A stretch of DNA of 62,000 bases, taken from contig CM022676.1 of the NCBI GenBank assembly GCA_012295275.1, positions 11,735,660 to 11,797,659 of the forward strand, in the 5' to 3' direction. Below are positions 11,880 to 23,212 of this stretch, piece by piece. This DNA is from Chrysomallon squamiferum. Its lineage: Eukaryota; Mollusca; Gastropoda; Neomphalida; Peltospiridae. The translations under genes and the position numbers were made by a program. The notes under the pieces are model-generated. The model was not told where the DNA came from and did no database searches. It saw only the letters and a list, made by a program, of their open reading frames with translations. Positions within the stretch are counted from its first letter, which is position 1; each line of letters begins with the position of its first letter.

Positions 11880-12545
11880 TACATTTTAATTAATTATGTC
11901 TATTTAAAACAAATCTTGAAATGTTTCACAATTAGAACCTACTACATTTAGTAAAAGTCTGTAAAGTTCAAACTTGGCCAATCTGACATAATATTAGAAA
12001 TACTTTGTGAGACAGAACTGTCCTGTACTTCAGCAACAGATGGCATCTGTGTTTTTGAAATACTTTGAGTTACATTCAAAATGCTTTCATCGTAATCTGC
12101 AGACCAACCACCACTTTGTTGCCTCTCATGCCCACCAAAAACATAAAGTCCTTAGTGAGATGCTGACCATGTTTTGTGGTACCATTGTATCTAAAGTCAG
12201 TGTCTGGTATCATGTAGTGCTTCTTTTACTTGCTGCTGTGCCAGTGACGTCATTTCACTGCTCATTTGATTAACTGTGGTGTGACTTAGCAAGTCTCCTA
12301 GCTTGATTCCTGAGACTGTTTCCACAGCAAACTGCAGTGCTTCATTTACAATGCTTTCTGACAAACCAAGTCCTTCATAAGGTTAGCTGCCTGTCTTACT
12401 TGTCAACTTTTGTTTTGCCATCTTTTCTGTCTCAATCTCCAACTTCTGTAGTAACTAAACTGTCTCTCAAGCAACCTCAAGTTCATTCTCAGTAGCATGT
12501 AGTTGTTGTTTTAACACTGCCAGTTTTCAGTTATTTTCATTTTAG
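11880..12545 (-). pseudogene. Decayed transposase-like gene fragment
   Basis: Minus-strand translation gives readable stretches broken by stops and frameshifts. In order they include VNEALQFAVETVSGIKLGD, LSHTTVNQMSSEMTSLAQQQ, VKEAL, NGTTKHGQHLTKDFMF and VVVGLQ. The GTTKHGQH-type block followed by a VVGL block resembles uncharacterised transposase-like proteins common in aquatic invertebrate genomes; that match is from memory of family style and was not searched. The fragment sits inside the presumed first intron of ZNF-A, on the same strand. I found no terminal repeats. It is clearly non-functional here. Confidence 0.5.
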
Positions 12546-13130
12546 CATCAGTATAAAATTCAATGCATTTTACAATTTCTTTCAAGGATGTATATTAAGT
12601 TTGGTGAAAATTGTATTTCATAGAAATGGAAAACTGCTTTTAAAAAATTAATAACAATAAAGTCATTTTATATTACATGACAATATTTTGCAGTTAAAAC
12701 GGACCCCGGATATTTATGATATTTGTATACTAGTACAAGTAGTGGTACTATTAGTAGTATTACTAGTATCATAAGTATTAGTATTCCTACCTTTTAATAG
12801 CCTAAATGAAGTGTTTTGAAACTTAGAAGACTGATCTGGGTATTTCTAGGTATTTCTAGGATACTATTTTAGCATTTGAATCTACATAAAATCACTGATT
12901 CACAGAGTGTTATTTATCTTAAGAGTTTACATATGACTAACTCACTAAACCGCAAAAAGCCGAAAAGGCGCAAACTGAGATGACTAAGAAAAACTGTTTT
13001 GAACTGGAACATAAACAGGAAATTAATTTTAAACCTATAGCAGATTTGGAAGTCAGCATTTTCGAAAGACAGTTGAATAAACATGAGGGTTATCAAAAAA
13101 TTATACATGAATATATACATTTATTTACCT

Positions 13131-13190
13131 TCTTAGATTGTTTTGTTGATGTTTCTTTCGTAGAATGATTGTCACAAGGGAAATAACTCT
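13131..13190 (-). promoter_or_regulatory. ZNF-A presumed first exon and start-site element
   Basis: A donor (TAAGAAG|GTAAAT) ends a possible non-coding exon at 13131. On the minus strand, AGAGTTATTTCCCTT at 13176-13190 matches elements at the presumed starts of ZNF-C and ZNF-D. Assignment to ZNF-A rests on strand and position only. Confidence 0.4.
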
Positions 13191-13400
13191 GATTAGCGGT
13201 CTCGCTCCACAGTTATTAAATATCTATTGTACGTGAGATTTTATAAAAATCTTGCTGTCGTGTTTTGAGTAAACAACACCACCAAAAAAGTCATATAATG
13301 TATTAGAATTTGAAAACCTATCTTAATTTGTCCCATTGTATTTGCTTGTATTTCCATTGTAGGTCACCTTCATTATACACAAAAATATATACACATTAAA

Positions 13401-13401
13401 A

Positions 13402-13498
<97 letters not shown>

Positions 13499-13546
13499 GT
13501 TTTTATTTTTAGATTTTGCGATGTGTACTTTGCTTACCACATATGC

Positions 13547-13615
<69 letters not shown>

Positions 13616-13633
13616 TAATAATAAGAAGAAGAA
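13401..13633. repeat. (GT)n(GA)n followed by (AAT)n microsatellites
   Basis: GT units (13401-13425) pass directly into GA units (to 13494). About 30 AAT units follow at 13541-13633. They lie about 240 bp downstream of the ZNF-B stop codon, so probably in its 3' untranslated region or just past it. Confidence 0.95.
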
Positions 13634-13876
13634 CAACAACAACAAAACGAATTGGTAAATAATATATTTCATTCGTTGTTAGATGTTACTTATTTATTTA
13701 TTTATTTCCTTCTTGTTATAAGCAATAGCTCGGCACTTCCAGTTTTATTACTTAGTTACAACTTCAAAGACAGTTTGTATTTGTACTTCATTTTATTACG
13801 TATGTATTACGATCACAGACCACCATTACGATTTGTATTCAGTCACAGACTTATATTTATTACACGCGTTAATTCA

Positions 13877-16800
13877 CTACTTTGTGCCAGCTGTCAGTGT
13901 AAAGTCGATATTGTGATTTTTCTTGTGATTTCTTAACCCTTCCAGTCTGATGAACGTCTTGCTGCAGACGTCGCAGCGGTGAGGTCGTTGCTCGGAGTGA
14001 GTCAGTCGGTGTCGCTGGAACGTGCTGATGATGGAGAAGCTGCGGCCGCACGTCTCGCACGTGTACGGCTTCTCCCCCGTGTGCACGCGGCGGTGTTCGC
14101 TCAGTTTCCCGGACGTCGTGAAACACTTGTCGCAGAGGTCGCAGTGGTACGGCCTCTCTCCCGTGTGCGTCCATCTGTGCGTGCGTAGCGACGTGGACCG
14201 CGAAAACGTCTTCCCGCACACGTCGCACATGTACGGCTGGTCCCGCACGTGCGTTTTCCTGTGCGAGTTACGGTTTCCCGATGACGTGAACGTCTTGTTG
14301 CAAATGTCGCACGCGTACGGTTTTGATCCCGTGTGCAGGCGCGCGTGCGTCACGTAATTACTCATCTGCGAAAACCGTTTATCACACACGTCACACTTGA
14401 ACGGTTTCTCGCGTGTATGAACTCGTCTGTGTCGCACGAGATATTGCACTTCCTCGAATTCCATCCCGCACGTGCTACATTTTATCACGTGATCAGGGTA
14501 ACTTCTCTTGTGCTCGTCTAAATCGGAGATATGCGAGAACGCGACTTTGCAGACGGCGCACCTGAGTTTGGTACGTTTTTTACGCACACTGTGCGTATTT
14601 CTCTTACAATACTTGTTGATATTTTTGTTCGTGGAAATCACAGAACCAGAAACATTATTTATTTTCTTGTTCTTTCTTTTGTTCTGTTTCTCTCTGTTTG
14701 TGTTCTCTTTCGTCACGCCACTTTCAGTTTGATCATTAGAAGTTAAAACTTTTTTATCAGTGGTAGATGATGACGTGACTTTCGCGAAGCTGGTGCTGAC
14801 GTCGTTCACGTCAGTGATTGTTGTCGTCTGCTGATGTGTCTGCACGTTGTAACTGTCAGTGTTTACTTTTGTGTAACTTTTGCAACGAACATGCACGTCA
14901 CAAGCATTTGTGTGAAATCTGTTACAGCCTACGACATAGTCTGTACCAGAACCAGACGTCGTCGCAGTGTTCACAGCTGTTTCGCCATCACCACTTGTAA
15001 TCATATCTACATCTACCCCTACGTGACCAACGTCAAACTGTGAGATGTTGCAATTAGACGTGTCTCTCGAGTTTTCAACATCAACAACGTCGGTGTATTC
15101 CATAACAGGCTGACCACGTCGACAGTCATTTTCTTTGTTGCTGACGTCTTTTTCTGTCAAGTCGGTAGCAGTCAGTTCGTCCACAAAAGAAAATAGCTTC
15201 AAAGTTCCGTCACGCTGAAAATTCTGCATACCGAACATTTTATTACCTGTATGATCATTCAGATCATTAACTTTATCATCCTCTTCAAGATCGTTGTCAT
15301 CTACATCAATATCATTATCACCAACATCAATATCGCTATCTTCTACATCAGTACCATTGTCACATGTTTCACCACTGGATTTAACTTCTTTATTAATACA
15401 TCCATCACAATCTTGTCTTCTACTGTCTGTGTGGTTATTTCTGGAAAATTCTTTCCTTAAATAGTCAAACTGAATTTCGTTACATACTACACTGGACAGA
15501 TCTTTCACAGCGTCGCCCTGGTCAAATCTGTCTAAGACACCAAACCTGCTGCTTGCCAAGTCGTTAAAAACAGAAGACGTACGTTGACGGTCTTCAGCAA
15601 CAACATCGTCCACTACACTTTCTTTGTCATCTTTGCTAGAAAAATTTGAGTAAATTTGTCCGTTGCTGTTGACAACTTCACTATGATTAATACTAGTGTT
15701 TATATCAAACTGATAATTGTCAAATCGAAGTCTCTCGTTTTGGATTCCGACATCGATAGCAGTGACATCACGTAAGCCGGGTACATGGCAGTCACCACTA
15801 GCAGTGACGTCATGTAAGTTAGCTACACGATAGTCATCATTACCAGTGACGTCACGTAATATGGGCACACGACAGTCATTGTTAGCAGTGACGTCACGTA
15901 AGCTAGATACACAACAGTCACCATTAGCAGCGTGTAACGGTGTACATACGTCATCAGTGGTTTGTGAAACAGTGTACTTATTTGTAACAGCTGAAGAGAA
16001 ACTCGGATTCTCAGACACAGGTAATTTTTCTCTGAGACTTTCACTGAAGTGACTTTGTACTGGAACATCGAACAAGCTCGCAGTGATGTTTGTGTCTACA
16101 CTGAAATAACTGTTGGCTAAATCCTGAGACTGCTGGTTCACCGCAGACAAATCTTGAAGCGTTTCTTCAAAATTAGAAGCAGACGACAAGGACGCACGTG
16201 ATGGGCGGGCTACGAACGTAGGAAGGACCAGTCTTGGGTTACACTCGGTGACAGCGTTCAGCGAAGTGTACTGGTAACCATGACAATGGCTGTCAATCAA
16301 GCTATCTCGAGCGTCGTACGGTTTAAAACTGTTTGGTGCAAAAGAAGATGACATCAGAGGTTCATGTGAAGTGTTTTGAGTCGCAGTGTTGTCAGTGTGG
16401 AGTGTCAGAGAAGATTTCTCTTGGAATGTCGGTTGGTATTGAGGCTGACACTGAGCAAGTGTGTCGTCTGACTTGTTTATTTCATTGTGCAGCTGGGTGT
16501 AGATGAAAGGAATCAGTTCTCGCGACTGGCAGCCAACTCTCGTTGCGTCACTTCCTGCGTAATCAAACACAGCAGCAGGCGGCGTTGAAATCGCGTCATC
16601 TTGTATGACCTCAATGTCCGCGTTGTAACTGTTATGTTTCTTGACGTCGGTATTCACCTTGTAATTGTCATGTTTTGACGTGGACACAGCAGCAACAGTG
16701 TCAGCAACGTCAGCGACTTTCTTCTGGCCGCTGTGTGTTCTCAAGTGACTCCTCAGACCGTCGAGTCGGAAGAACTTCTTGTCGCAGTAGCGACAGGCGT

Positions 16801-17695
16801 GACGCCTCTCTCCCTTGTGGATGGTCACGTGACGTTTCAGGGTGTTGACAATGGCGAAGCTGCGCCCGCAAACTTCGCACGTGTAGGGCTTGTCTCCGCT
16901 GTGCGTCCGCTTGTGGTCGACGAGTTTGCCGCGCGACACGAAGCCCTTCTCGCACACGTCACACTTGTACGGCCTCTCTCCCGTGTGCAGGTTGTGGTGC
17001 ATCTTCAGCGAGTTGGGGCGCGAAAACGACACGCCGCACACGTCGCACATGTAAGGGCGTTCCCCTGTGTGGGTACGGCGGTGAGTCTTGCGGTTCCCCG
17101 ACGTGGCGAACGTCTTCTCGCAGATGTCGCAGGGGAAGGGCTTCTCGCCCGAGTGAGTCCTCTGGTGGATGATGAAGTTGCAGACCTGCCTGAAGGACTT
17201 CTTGCACACGTCACACCTGTACGGTTTCTCTCCCGTGTGTATCCGCCTGTGCACGTTGTTCAGGTACTGCGCGTCTTTGAACACCTTCCCGCACTCACTG
17301 CACTGTCTTTCGTCCCTCTCCTCCTCTCTGCTGACAGGGTCAACGCCTCGTTTTGACTTCCTACGACATCCATTTCTCGGTTGTCTACATTCAGAGTCTG
17401 GACTGAGACAGTCTGCGCTTTTCTCGACAGCTCCTTTGGTATCGATCAGTTTTTTAGTCACGTGACTGACTCCTCCTGCGTGCGACTCGAGGTGCATGTT
17501 TAGGTTGCTCGCCTGGTAAAATCCCTTCCCACACTTACTGCAGACGAACGGTCGCGTCTTCGAGGCGGGTGCGGGTGTGACGTATTTCTGCGAGTGACGT
17601 TTTGAATGCAGACTGAGTCGCTGTGACGTTGAGAACTGTTTACCACACACTGAACACCCGTAAGGAAGAACGTCCTCGTGGTTTCTTAACTTCAT
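13877..17695 (-). CDS. ZNF-B: C2H2 protein with two paralogous seven-finger arrays (1272 aa)
   Basis: A presumed sequence-specific DNA-binding regulator with 17 fingers in one exon. Two fingers lie near the N-terminus (from C14). Array A (about residues 131-321) has seven fingers with mostly TGEKP/SGEKP-type linkers. A disordered region of about 720 residues follows. The C-terminus holds one irregular finger and array B (about 1071-1262), seven fingers. Arrays A and B match in order. Helix positions -1 and 3 are Q,N; T/S,N; R,S; S/T,K; I,T; R,G for the last six pairs. The disordered region holds four 14-residue repeats (LRDVTANND type; 42 bp, 15770-15930) and an acidic DND/DID run. The first finger of array A has one extra residue before its first His. 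The start is the first ATG after an in-frame TAA; a possible acceptor (ATATTTTTAG) puts the exon start at 17729. The overall plan resembles ZEB or Schnurri proteins but I claim no orthology. Confidence 0.92.
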   Translation of the reverse strand: MKLRNHEDVLPYGCSVCGKQFSTSQRLSLHSKRHSQKYVTPAPASKTRPFVCSKCGKGFYQASNLNMHLESHAGGVSHVTKKLIDTKGAVEKSADCLSPDSECRQPRNGCRRKSKRGVDPVSREEERDERQCSECGKVFKDAQYLNNVHRRIHTGEKPYRCDVCKKSFRQVCNFIIHQRTHSGEKPFPCDICEKTFATSGNRKTHRRTHTGERPYMCDVCGVSFSRPNSLKMHHNLHTGERPYKCDVCEKGFVSRGKLVDHKRTHSGDKPYTCEVCGRSFAIVNTLKRHVTIHKGERRHACRYCDKKFFRLDGLRSHLRTHSGQKKVADVADTVAAVSTSKHDNYKVNTDVKKHNSYNADIEVIQDDAISTPPAAVFDYAGSDATRVGCQSRELIPFIYTQLHNEINKSDDTLAQCQPQYQPTFQEKSSLTLHTDNTATQNTSHEPLMSSSFAPNSFKPYDARDSLIDSHCHGYQYTSLNAVTECNPRLVLPTFVARPSRASLSSASNFEETLQDLSAVNQQSQDLANSYFSVDTNITASLFDVPVQSHFSESLREKLPVSENPSFSSAVTNKYTVSQTTDDVCTPLHAANGDCCVSSLRDVTANNDCRVPILRDVTGNDDYRVANLHDVTASGDCHVPGLRDVTAIDVGIQNERLRFDNYQFDINTSINHSEVVNSNGQIYSNFSSKDDKESVVDDVVAEDRQRTSSVFNDLASSRFGVLDRFDQGDAVKDLSSVVCNEIQFDYLRKEFSRNNHTDSRRQDCDGCINKEVKSSGETCDNGTDVEDSDIDVGDNDIDVDDNDLEEDDKVNDLNDHTGNKMFGMQNFQRDGTLKLFSFVDELTATDLTEKDVSNKENDCRRGQPVMEYTDVVDVENSRDTSNCNISQFDVGHVGVDVDMITSGDGETAVNTATTSGSGTDYVVGCNRFHTNACDVHVRCKSYTKVNTDSYNVQTHQQTTTITDVNDVSTSFAKVTSSSTTDKKVLTSNDQTESGVTKENTNREKQNKRKNKKINNVSGSVISTNKNINKYCKRNTHSVRKKRTKLRCAVCKVAFSHISDLDEHKRSYPDHVIKCSTCGMEFEEVQYLVRHRRVHTREKPFKCDVCDKRFSQMSNYVTHARLHTGSKPYACDICNKTFTSSGNRNSHRKTHVRDQPYMCDVCGKTFSRSTSLRTHRWTHTGERPYHCDLCDKCFTTSGKLSEHRRVHTGEKPYTCETCGRSFSIISTFQRHRLTHSEQRPHRCDVCSKTFIRLEGLRNHKKNHNIDFTLTAGTK

Positions 17696-18299
17696 TGTCA
17701 CGTGATGTTAGTATCCAGAAAACTATTTCCTAAAAATATCAGTCACTATTCTAGAAAACCACTTGTCATTCTAGAAAAATGACAGTAGCTGGTCTACAAA
17801 ATATTGATCACTGTTCTGGAAAATATGTGATTCTATTCTCTAAACAGATAAAACTTTGTTCCAGATTCACTGTTTTAACTAAATCTTTAAACAGAAAAGC
17901 TGCTGCTCTGTCATCATAGCTGTTGAATGTAATCTCTGCTTTCATGTCTTTAACATCTGTTACCTTCCTTACTGATAATATCAGTTCTTGTTCTTTAATC
18001 AAATAGCTAAACATTGACTGGATTACAGCAAATCTTTCTAGGTAATATTTTTTAAATAATTAAAATAAATAAACAGTGTTTTTTTGTATTCTCAGCATTT
18101 CACACAGCTTGTTTTATCTGGATCAGATACAGAACAATCCTCCTGTCCAGTGATAACACTTGTAATGGAATATCATAGTCTTGGGTTCGTTTTCACTGTA
18201 ACCTCTTGTTTTTCTTAACATAATTGTATTCACAGATTAATTACTTCCATTCTACAAAAGCAGACAATATTACACACTGATGTACTTGATCATTATTAT

Positions 18300-18382
18300 A
18301 GAAGTTTGTATAGATTATTCGTTATTCATTCGGTGCTTATCCATTCCAATTTTAGAAGCTTCCTGCCGTCTGGTCAACATTC
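18300..18382 (-). other. Possible untranslated exon of ZNF-B
   Basis: A strong acceptor (TCTCTTGTTTTTCAG) on the minus strand is followed at 18382 by an A and a 21-codon frame that stops. No clear donor follows, so the left boundary is unknown. It may be a 5' untranslated exon or a false acceptor. Confidence 0.25.
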
Positions 18383-20033
18383 TGAAAAACAAGAGAACAC
18401 AATCTAAATAAAATGTCTGATAAATAATATTTACTACGAACGTGGATCGTTCAGTAATAAAAATAACTGAAACAAAAAATAAATATTTAGAAAAGAGAGA
18501 AGGCTGCACTGATAACTGAAACATTCCGACAATATTTTCAAAATGAATTAATGAACATTTAATAAAATCATATCCTAGACTAATAATAAATAATCCATCA
18601 AAACTGAAGAAAATAAATAAATAAATAAATAAATAAACCATAACAATAACAACAAAATAAAAACATCAACAACAACACCAACAACAACAGCAGCAACAAC
18701 TATTTCTAAATTTTGCTAAATGATATAAAAATGTCATGTAATATTAATCTGACACCTAATAAAAATAACATCAGTTCAAGAAACATTAAAAACATTTGAG
18801 TAAATATTTACAAAATGTTACAAATTACAGTCCACTGGACATTAAAATGTCTATATTTATTCTAGCCTGTATAAAATTTAATTAATTATTCTGCTTACAA
18901 CAAACACGACAGACTGTAATAGCTCAACAAATCCCGGTTCGAACTTTTTTGTAAACAAAAGTAATAATGTGGTGCTCAGAAAAACTGGGACAGAATCTGA
19001 TCGATCACCCTAAATCAGAGTGAAACGTCATCTATGTAGAAATATGACAACTAATAATTGCTCCGCCATCGTTTTAAACTCTAGCGATTAGAATGTTTAT
19101 ATTGCACATTAATTATTAGTAAACAAAGACTTGAAAAATAGCAATAGGAAGCCGGAAGTTTGTGGAAAACCATTTAATCGTTACTTCCTTCTTTCCAAAT
19201 TGTAATTTCTTCCTTCAGTTATGAGATCCCCATTTTGCTGTTACAAATGCGGCAAACAGCAGTATTAAATGTAATTTCAGTAATTTATGGTGAAATTTTA
19301 TTTATTTATTTATTTATTAGTTTAAATATCATTGTCTGAACAGAGACCGTTTTAATAATGAATTAAGAAAACGGATTTTTCACTTTTCCTGTAATATTAA
19401 TAGATTTTCAACATACAGGTAACAAAGAAATTAAAGTATTTAGCGGGGACACTGATCTATGTTTGTGATATCGTGCTGATGAAATTATTTAGGATATAAT
19501 AATGGTACTAATACAGATAATGAAGATATTGATGTAAATAATAAATGCTTTGATAAATATAATGAAGTTATTGATATAGAAGATAAATGGACTGATTAAG
19601 ATAATACATTTTTTGATATATATAATAATGGTATTAACACAGATAATAGTACTGATACTGCACTAATGGTAATGATGTGTCAATAATGTATTGATGTAGA
19701 TAATAATGGTAGTGATGTAACAGTAAGGTTATTGATGTAGATAATAATAGTATTAACATAATACACTTGGAGACTCCTTGTTGCTGCATTTAAGATACAG
19801 TTGTGTATTTTGCTTCTTAAACATAAAATTAAATTAAATTAAATTAAATTAAAGTTAAAATAAATTAAAACAAAAATAAAAATATTAAAAAATAATAAAA
19901 TAAAATAATATAATACATAAGAAATAAAAATAAAAAATAAAAAAAATAAACTAACACAAGCACGCACACTGACGCAAACACACACATGTACACATGTAAA
20001 TATAACAGGAACATAGAAACATACATTTCCTAC

Positions 20034-20126
20034 CTGTAATATACACATTTCTTTAACAAAAGAAAAAGCCATATCACAGTCGTATAGTGGCTGTCCGCTG
20101 TGACGTATTTGCATTATTGACGTCAT
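20034..20126 (-). promoter_or_regulatory. Possible ZNF-B first exon with CRE at the start region
   Basis: A good donor (TTACAG|GTAGGA) ends a potential exon at 20034. A perfect TGACGTCA lies at 20118-20125 at its upstream end. An ATG at 20126 opens a frame that stays open to the donor, but it does not join in frame to the ZNF-B start, so the exon is probably untranslated. Confidence 0.35.
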
Positions 20127-20531
20127 TTGTCGTTAGGAACAGCTCTGTTGATTACGTCTCATGTGTAATTTATTATTATACCATTGTTGTTTATGTTGTT
20201 GTTATTATCCTATTCATTCTCTCAAAAATATTTTATCTCATAGAAATTCCGCCTTCTTTCAATATCTTACTACATGAAAAACACATTACACAGTCTACGT
20301 ATAAATAAAACACACTTTTATCTAAGTTCTTGAATATCCAAGACAAAACAAATAATTAAAATGATGATTATATATTTATTATCAAACATAATACATTTCA
20401 ACGGTTTGCACATTAGTAACGTATATATTTGCTTAATTTGGTGGATCCAGTTGCACTATTTATGTTTATATGCATTAATGTCACTTTCTTCTCAACTCTC
20501 TTTAACCACGCGTCAAATGTGCCTTATTTAT

Positions 20532-20729
20532 CACGTGACTATTTGTCAAACTGTATTGTTATAATTGTTTATAGGTCAGTTTGTGTGTCACGTGTTTTTA
20601 ACGGATCTGGTCACTTTAACAACAATTTTTAAATTTCCATTTAAATTATTGTTTTATTAAATACGTCATACTGTTTTTTAAATCACGTGATTATCAGATA
20701 AATCACACAACTGTCACGTTTACCACGTG
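20532..20729. promoter_or_regulatory. Cluster of four CACGTG E-boxes
   Basis: CACGTG occurs at 20532-20537, 20589-20594, 20684-20689 (within TCACGTGA) and 20724-20729. Four copies in 198 bp of AT-rich DNA is well above chance. Such sites bind bHLH-zip factors (USF, MITF/TFE, Myc/Max). The cluster lies between the ZNF-C stop and the presumed ZNF-B start, so it could be upstream control for ZNF-B or part of the ZNF-C 3' region. Confidence 0.5.
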
Positions 20730-20847
20730 ACTCTACTCTGAACAGTGGCTGTTTAATCAGAAAGATTTGATCGATAATATATGATCACTAATGGTCGATT
20801 TATTAATGATTGAATATTAATGATGATTATTAATGATTGAACACTAG

Positions 20848-20905
20848 TGTTTGATCAGTGACGTTTGATCGTTAACGTTTGATCAGTGACGTTTGATCGT
20901 TAACG
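20848..20905. repeat. Tandem GTTTGATC repeats past the ZNF-C stop
   Basis: The unit GTTTGATCAGTGAC alternates with GTTTGATCGTTAAC, two rounds, immediately downstream of the ZNF-C stop codon and within its presumed 3' untranslated region. Confidence 0.8.
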
Positions 20906-20913
20906 TCGGATTG

Positions 20914-22628
20914 TCAGAAGGAGACCCAGCCATTAGGTATCTCAGTGCGGCTCTGGCTGGCTTTGCACACTTCAAAGTGCTGCGTCATTTGCTCGACTCT
21001 GTGAAAGCCGAGCTGGCAGTTGGCGCAGCGTAGCAGGTTGTCGTTCTGGTGGCAGATCTGGTGCCTGTCGAACTTCACTTTGTCCTGGAAGCCCTTCCAG
21101 CAGACCTCACAGCGATACGGCACCTCGCCGGAGTGAACCATCTTGTGGAACTTGAGGTGGTTCGAGTTCTTGAAGGCGCGCTCACACTGGTCGCATTGGA
21201 ACGGTCGCTCGTCCGTGTGCTCTCGCACGTGCACTTTGAGCCTCTCTGCCAGGTAGAACGCCTTGTCGCAGTGCGAGCACTGGTACGGAGGTTTGTCCAG
21301 GTGGGTGTTCAGGTGTTTCTTCATCGTCGCGTATTTGCCGAACTCCCGCCAGCAGATCGTACACTTGTAAGGTTTGTCTCCCGTGTGAACGCGGATGTGG
21401 TCGGTTTTCTGCGCCAGGGTTTTGAAGCCTTTCTGGCAGTACGGACACGTGTGGGGTCGTTCACCCGTGTGCGACATGACGTGGACACGACGCTGCTGGG
21501 AATGTTTAAACCTGCGGTCGCAGTAGTCGCACTTGTACGGTTTCGACTGAGGGTCGTCGGAGCTGCTGGCTGATCCCGGGGGACGTCCTGGACCACGTCG
21601 TGCCCGTGCGTCTAGACCGGGAAAAGAATCTTCTTCAACACTGGGATTAAACGGTTTCTCGCAGTCTCTGTCGAACTGGGGTGGTTTCTGCAAAGTCACG
21701 AAAGACTGAGTGTTGTGGTTCTGGTTGCTAATTGAAGTGTTCACGGTTAGGAAATCGTCACGAATGTGCGAGTCGTAGTGATCCGACTGTGAGTTCAGAC
21801 TCTCGCTCAGTGCTTTAGCTACAATGTCTTCGTGAGCATCAGCGAGCTGCTCTCTGCTCACTGCTTTCTGGTAACAGTGAGTGAGCGCAGACGACTGTGA
21901 GTACGTGACCGCGTCGCTCAGTGCGATGTCAGTGCTGGACGTGCAGCAGTTTGACGTCGCTAACGACGTAACGCAGTTCAACACTAGAGGTCGCCCAGTC
22001 TGGTACACACGAGTCGCTGAACACATAGCACTGTCTGCCGGAGTATGTGACGACGATGATGATGATGACGTTTCAGATCGGAGGTGGTTATGAGAAACAT
22101 GACCTGCAGGAAGAATACATCCACTAGCGACATCTGGCGGCTGCAGACCGGAAACTGGGGAAGACCAGTACTGTTTGTGCATAGACATCTGTGAGGAGTC
22201 GCCCTGTCTTTCTGTCTGAGCTAACACAACCATAGACGTGTCTCTGTTCATTTGCCTTCCCATGCTGGATGTCGCCATGGCGTTGTTGACGTTCACGTTA
22301 GAAACAACAGGAACACTTTGTTGTCTGTTAACAGAAGGAGCTGAAGGATCCACGGCTCCTAGCATCTGTCCAAACGAGGAATGCGCGGCGACTGTAGACA
22401 GATTAATGTGACCCCCGGGCCAGGATGGGTAGTACGGAGTTGAGTACGCGTTTTTGCACTCCACGTTTATCACCATCTGTGGATTCAGTGAAACTGACGT
22501 CATCACTTCATGAGCGTTGTGAGACACTAATGACGACGTCATCACTTCGTGGTTGCTATGAGGAATGATCATGTGATTTCCTTTATCTTCTGGAAAGGTC
22601 TTCCATTGTGCTGCATCATTGAAAAACA

Positions 22629-22689
<61 letters not shown>

Positions 22690-23212
22690 TAAAAATAAAA
22701 ATAATAATAATAATCATGATGATGATGATGAAGATGATAAAGAAAATGATGATGCCATATACTAATTATTAAATACCATTATTATTTTTTTTAAGAAATA
22801 AAGTAAAAATTAATTATCTTTATACTGCTGATCACAGACTGTGGTATGAGCATAAATGTAACAAACTAACAGTACACTTCAGCAGAATCTATCATAGGTT
22901 TCATAGGTTGTTACATCTCTATGTTATTAAAACTGTTATATAACTATTATCATTCTGTATGTTACTATTACACATACTAACTATTATATTTTAATAAAAT
23001 TTTACAAACCAAAGTGTTGGATATAAAAACATACAACTAAGATAACATGTACAATTTGTCAGTACTCATAAACCACACATTTCTACATCTTTCTTACTAT
23101 CTGAACTCTGAGTTTTGTGTGTGAGAGTTTAATGTTAACTTTACTTACTGGCTGCAGTCTGATTGTTGTAAGAATTTAGATGTTCCTGGTCATTGCTGTA
23201 CATCCCAGCCAT
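20914..23212 (-). CDS. ZNF-C: AT-hook plus seven-finger C2H2 protein (586 aa, two coding exons)
   Basis: A presumed nuclear DNA-binding protein. CDS exons: 23212-23149 and 22610-20914. The first coding exon begins with ATG in a good context (GAAGACATGG) and ends at A|GTAAGT in phase 1. The second follows the acceptor AATGATGCAG, and the join gives ACA-CAA-TGG in frame. The first 360 or so residues are Ser/Thr/Gln-rich without a known domain. Just before the fingers is an AT-hook-like RRGPGRPPGS. Seven fingers follow at 28-residue spacing (about 380-570); linkers 1-5 are TGERP-like to degenerate. The last finger ends in Cys rather than His (C2HC). An AT-hook beside a finger array implies added minor-groove contact with AT-rich DNA. 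The orthologue was not recognised. Confidence 0.88.
22629..22690. repeat. (AAT)n microsatellite beside the ZNF-C acceptor
   Basis: About 18 AAT units occupy the intron within 20 bp of the acceptor of the last ZNF-C exon. On the minus strand this is (ATT)n, a weak polypyrimidine tract, so length changes might affect splicing. Confidence 0.9.

Noticed and set aside
12007-12273. 88-aa plus-strand frame
   Set aside because: It is the antisense of the decayed transposase-like fragment on the minus strand.
16733-17356. 207-aa plus-strand frame opposite ZNF-B
   Set aside because: Antisense shadow of GC-rich zinc-finger repeats; the 84-bp finger period keeps opposite frames open. The same applies to 21049-21573 and 32234-33097.
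18900-18945. GGTTCGAAC resembling a tRNA T-arm
   Set aside because: The flanking bases do not pair as a T-stem and no D-arm or anticodon arm is found upstream. At most it is a SINE relic.
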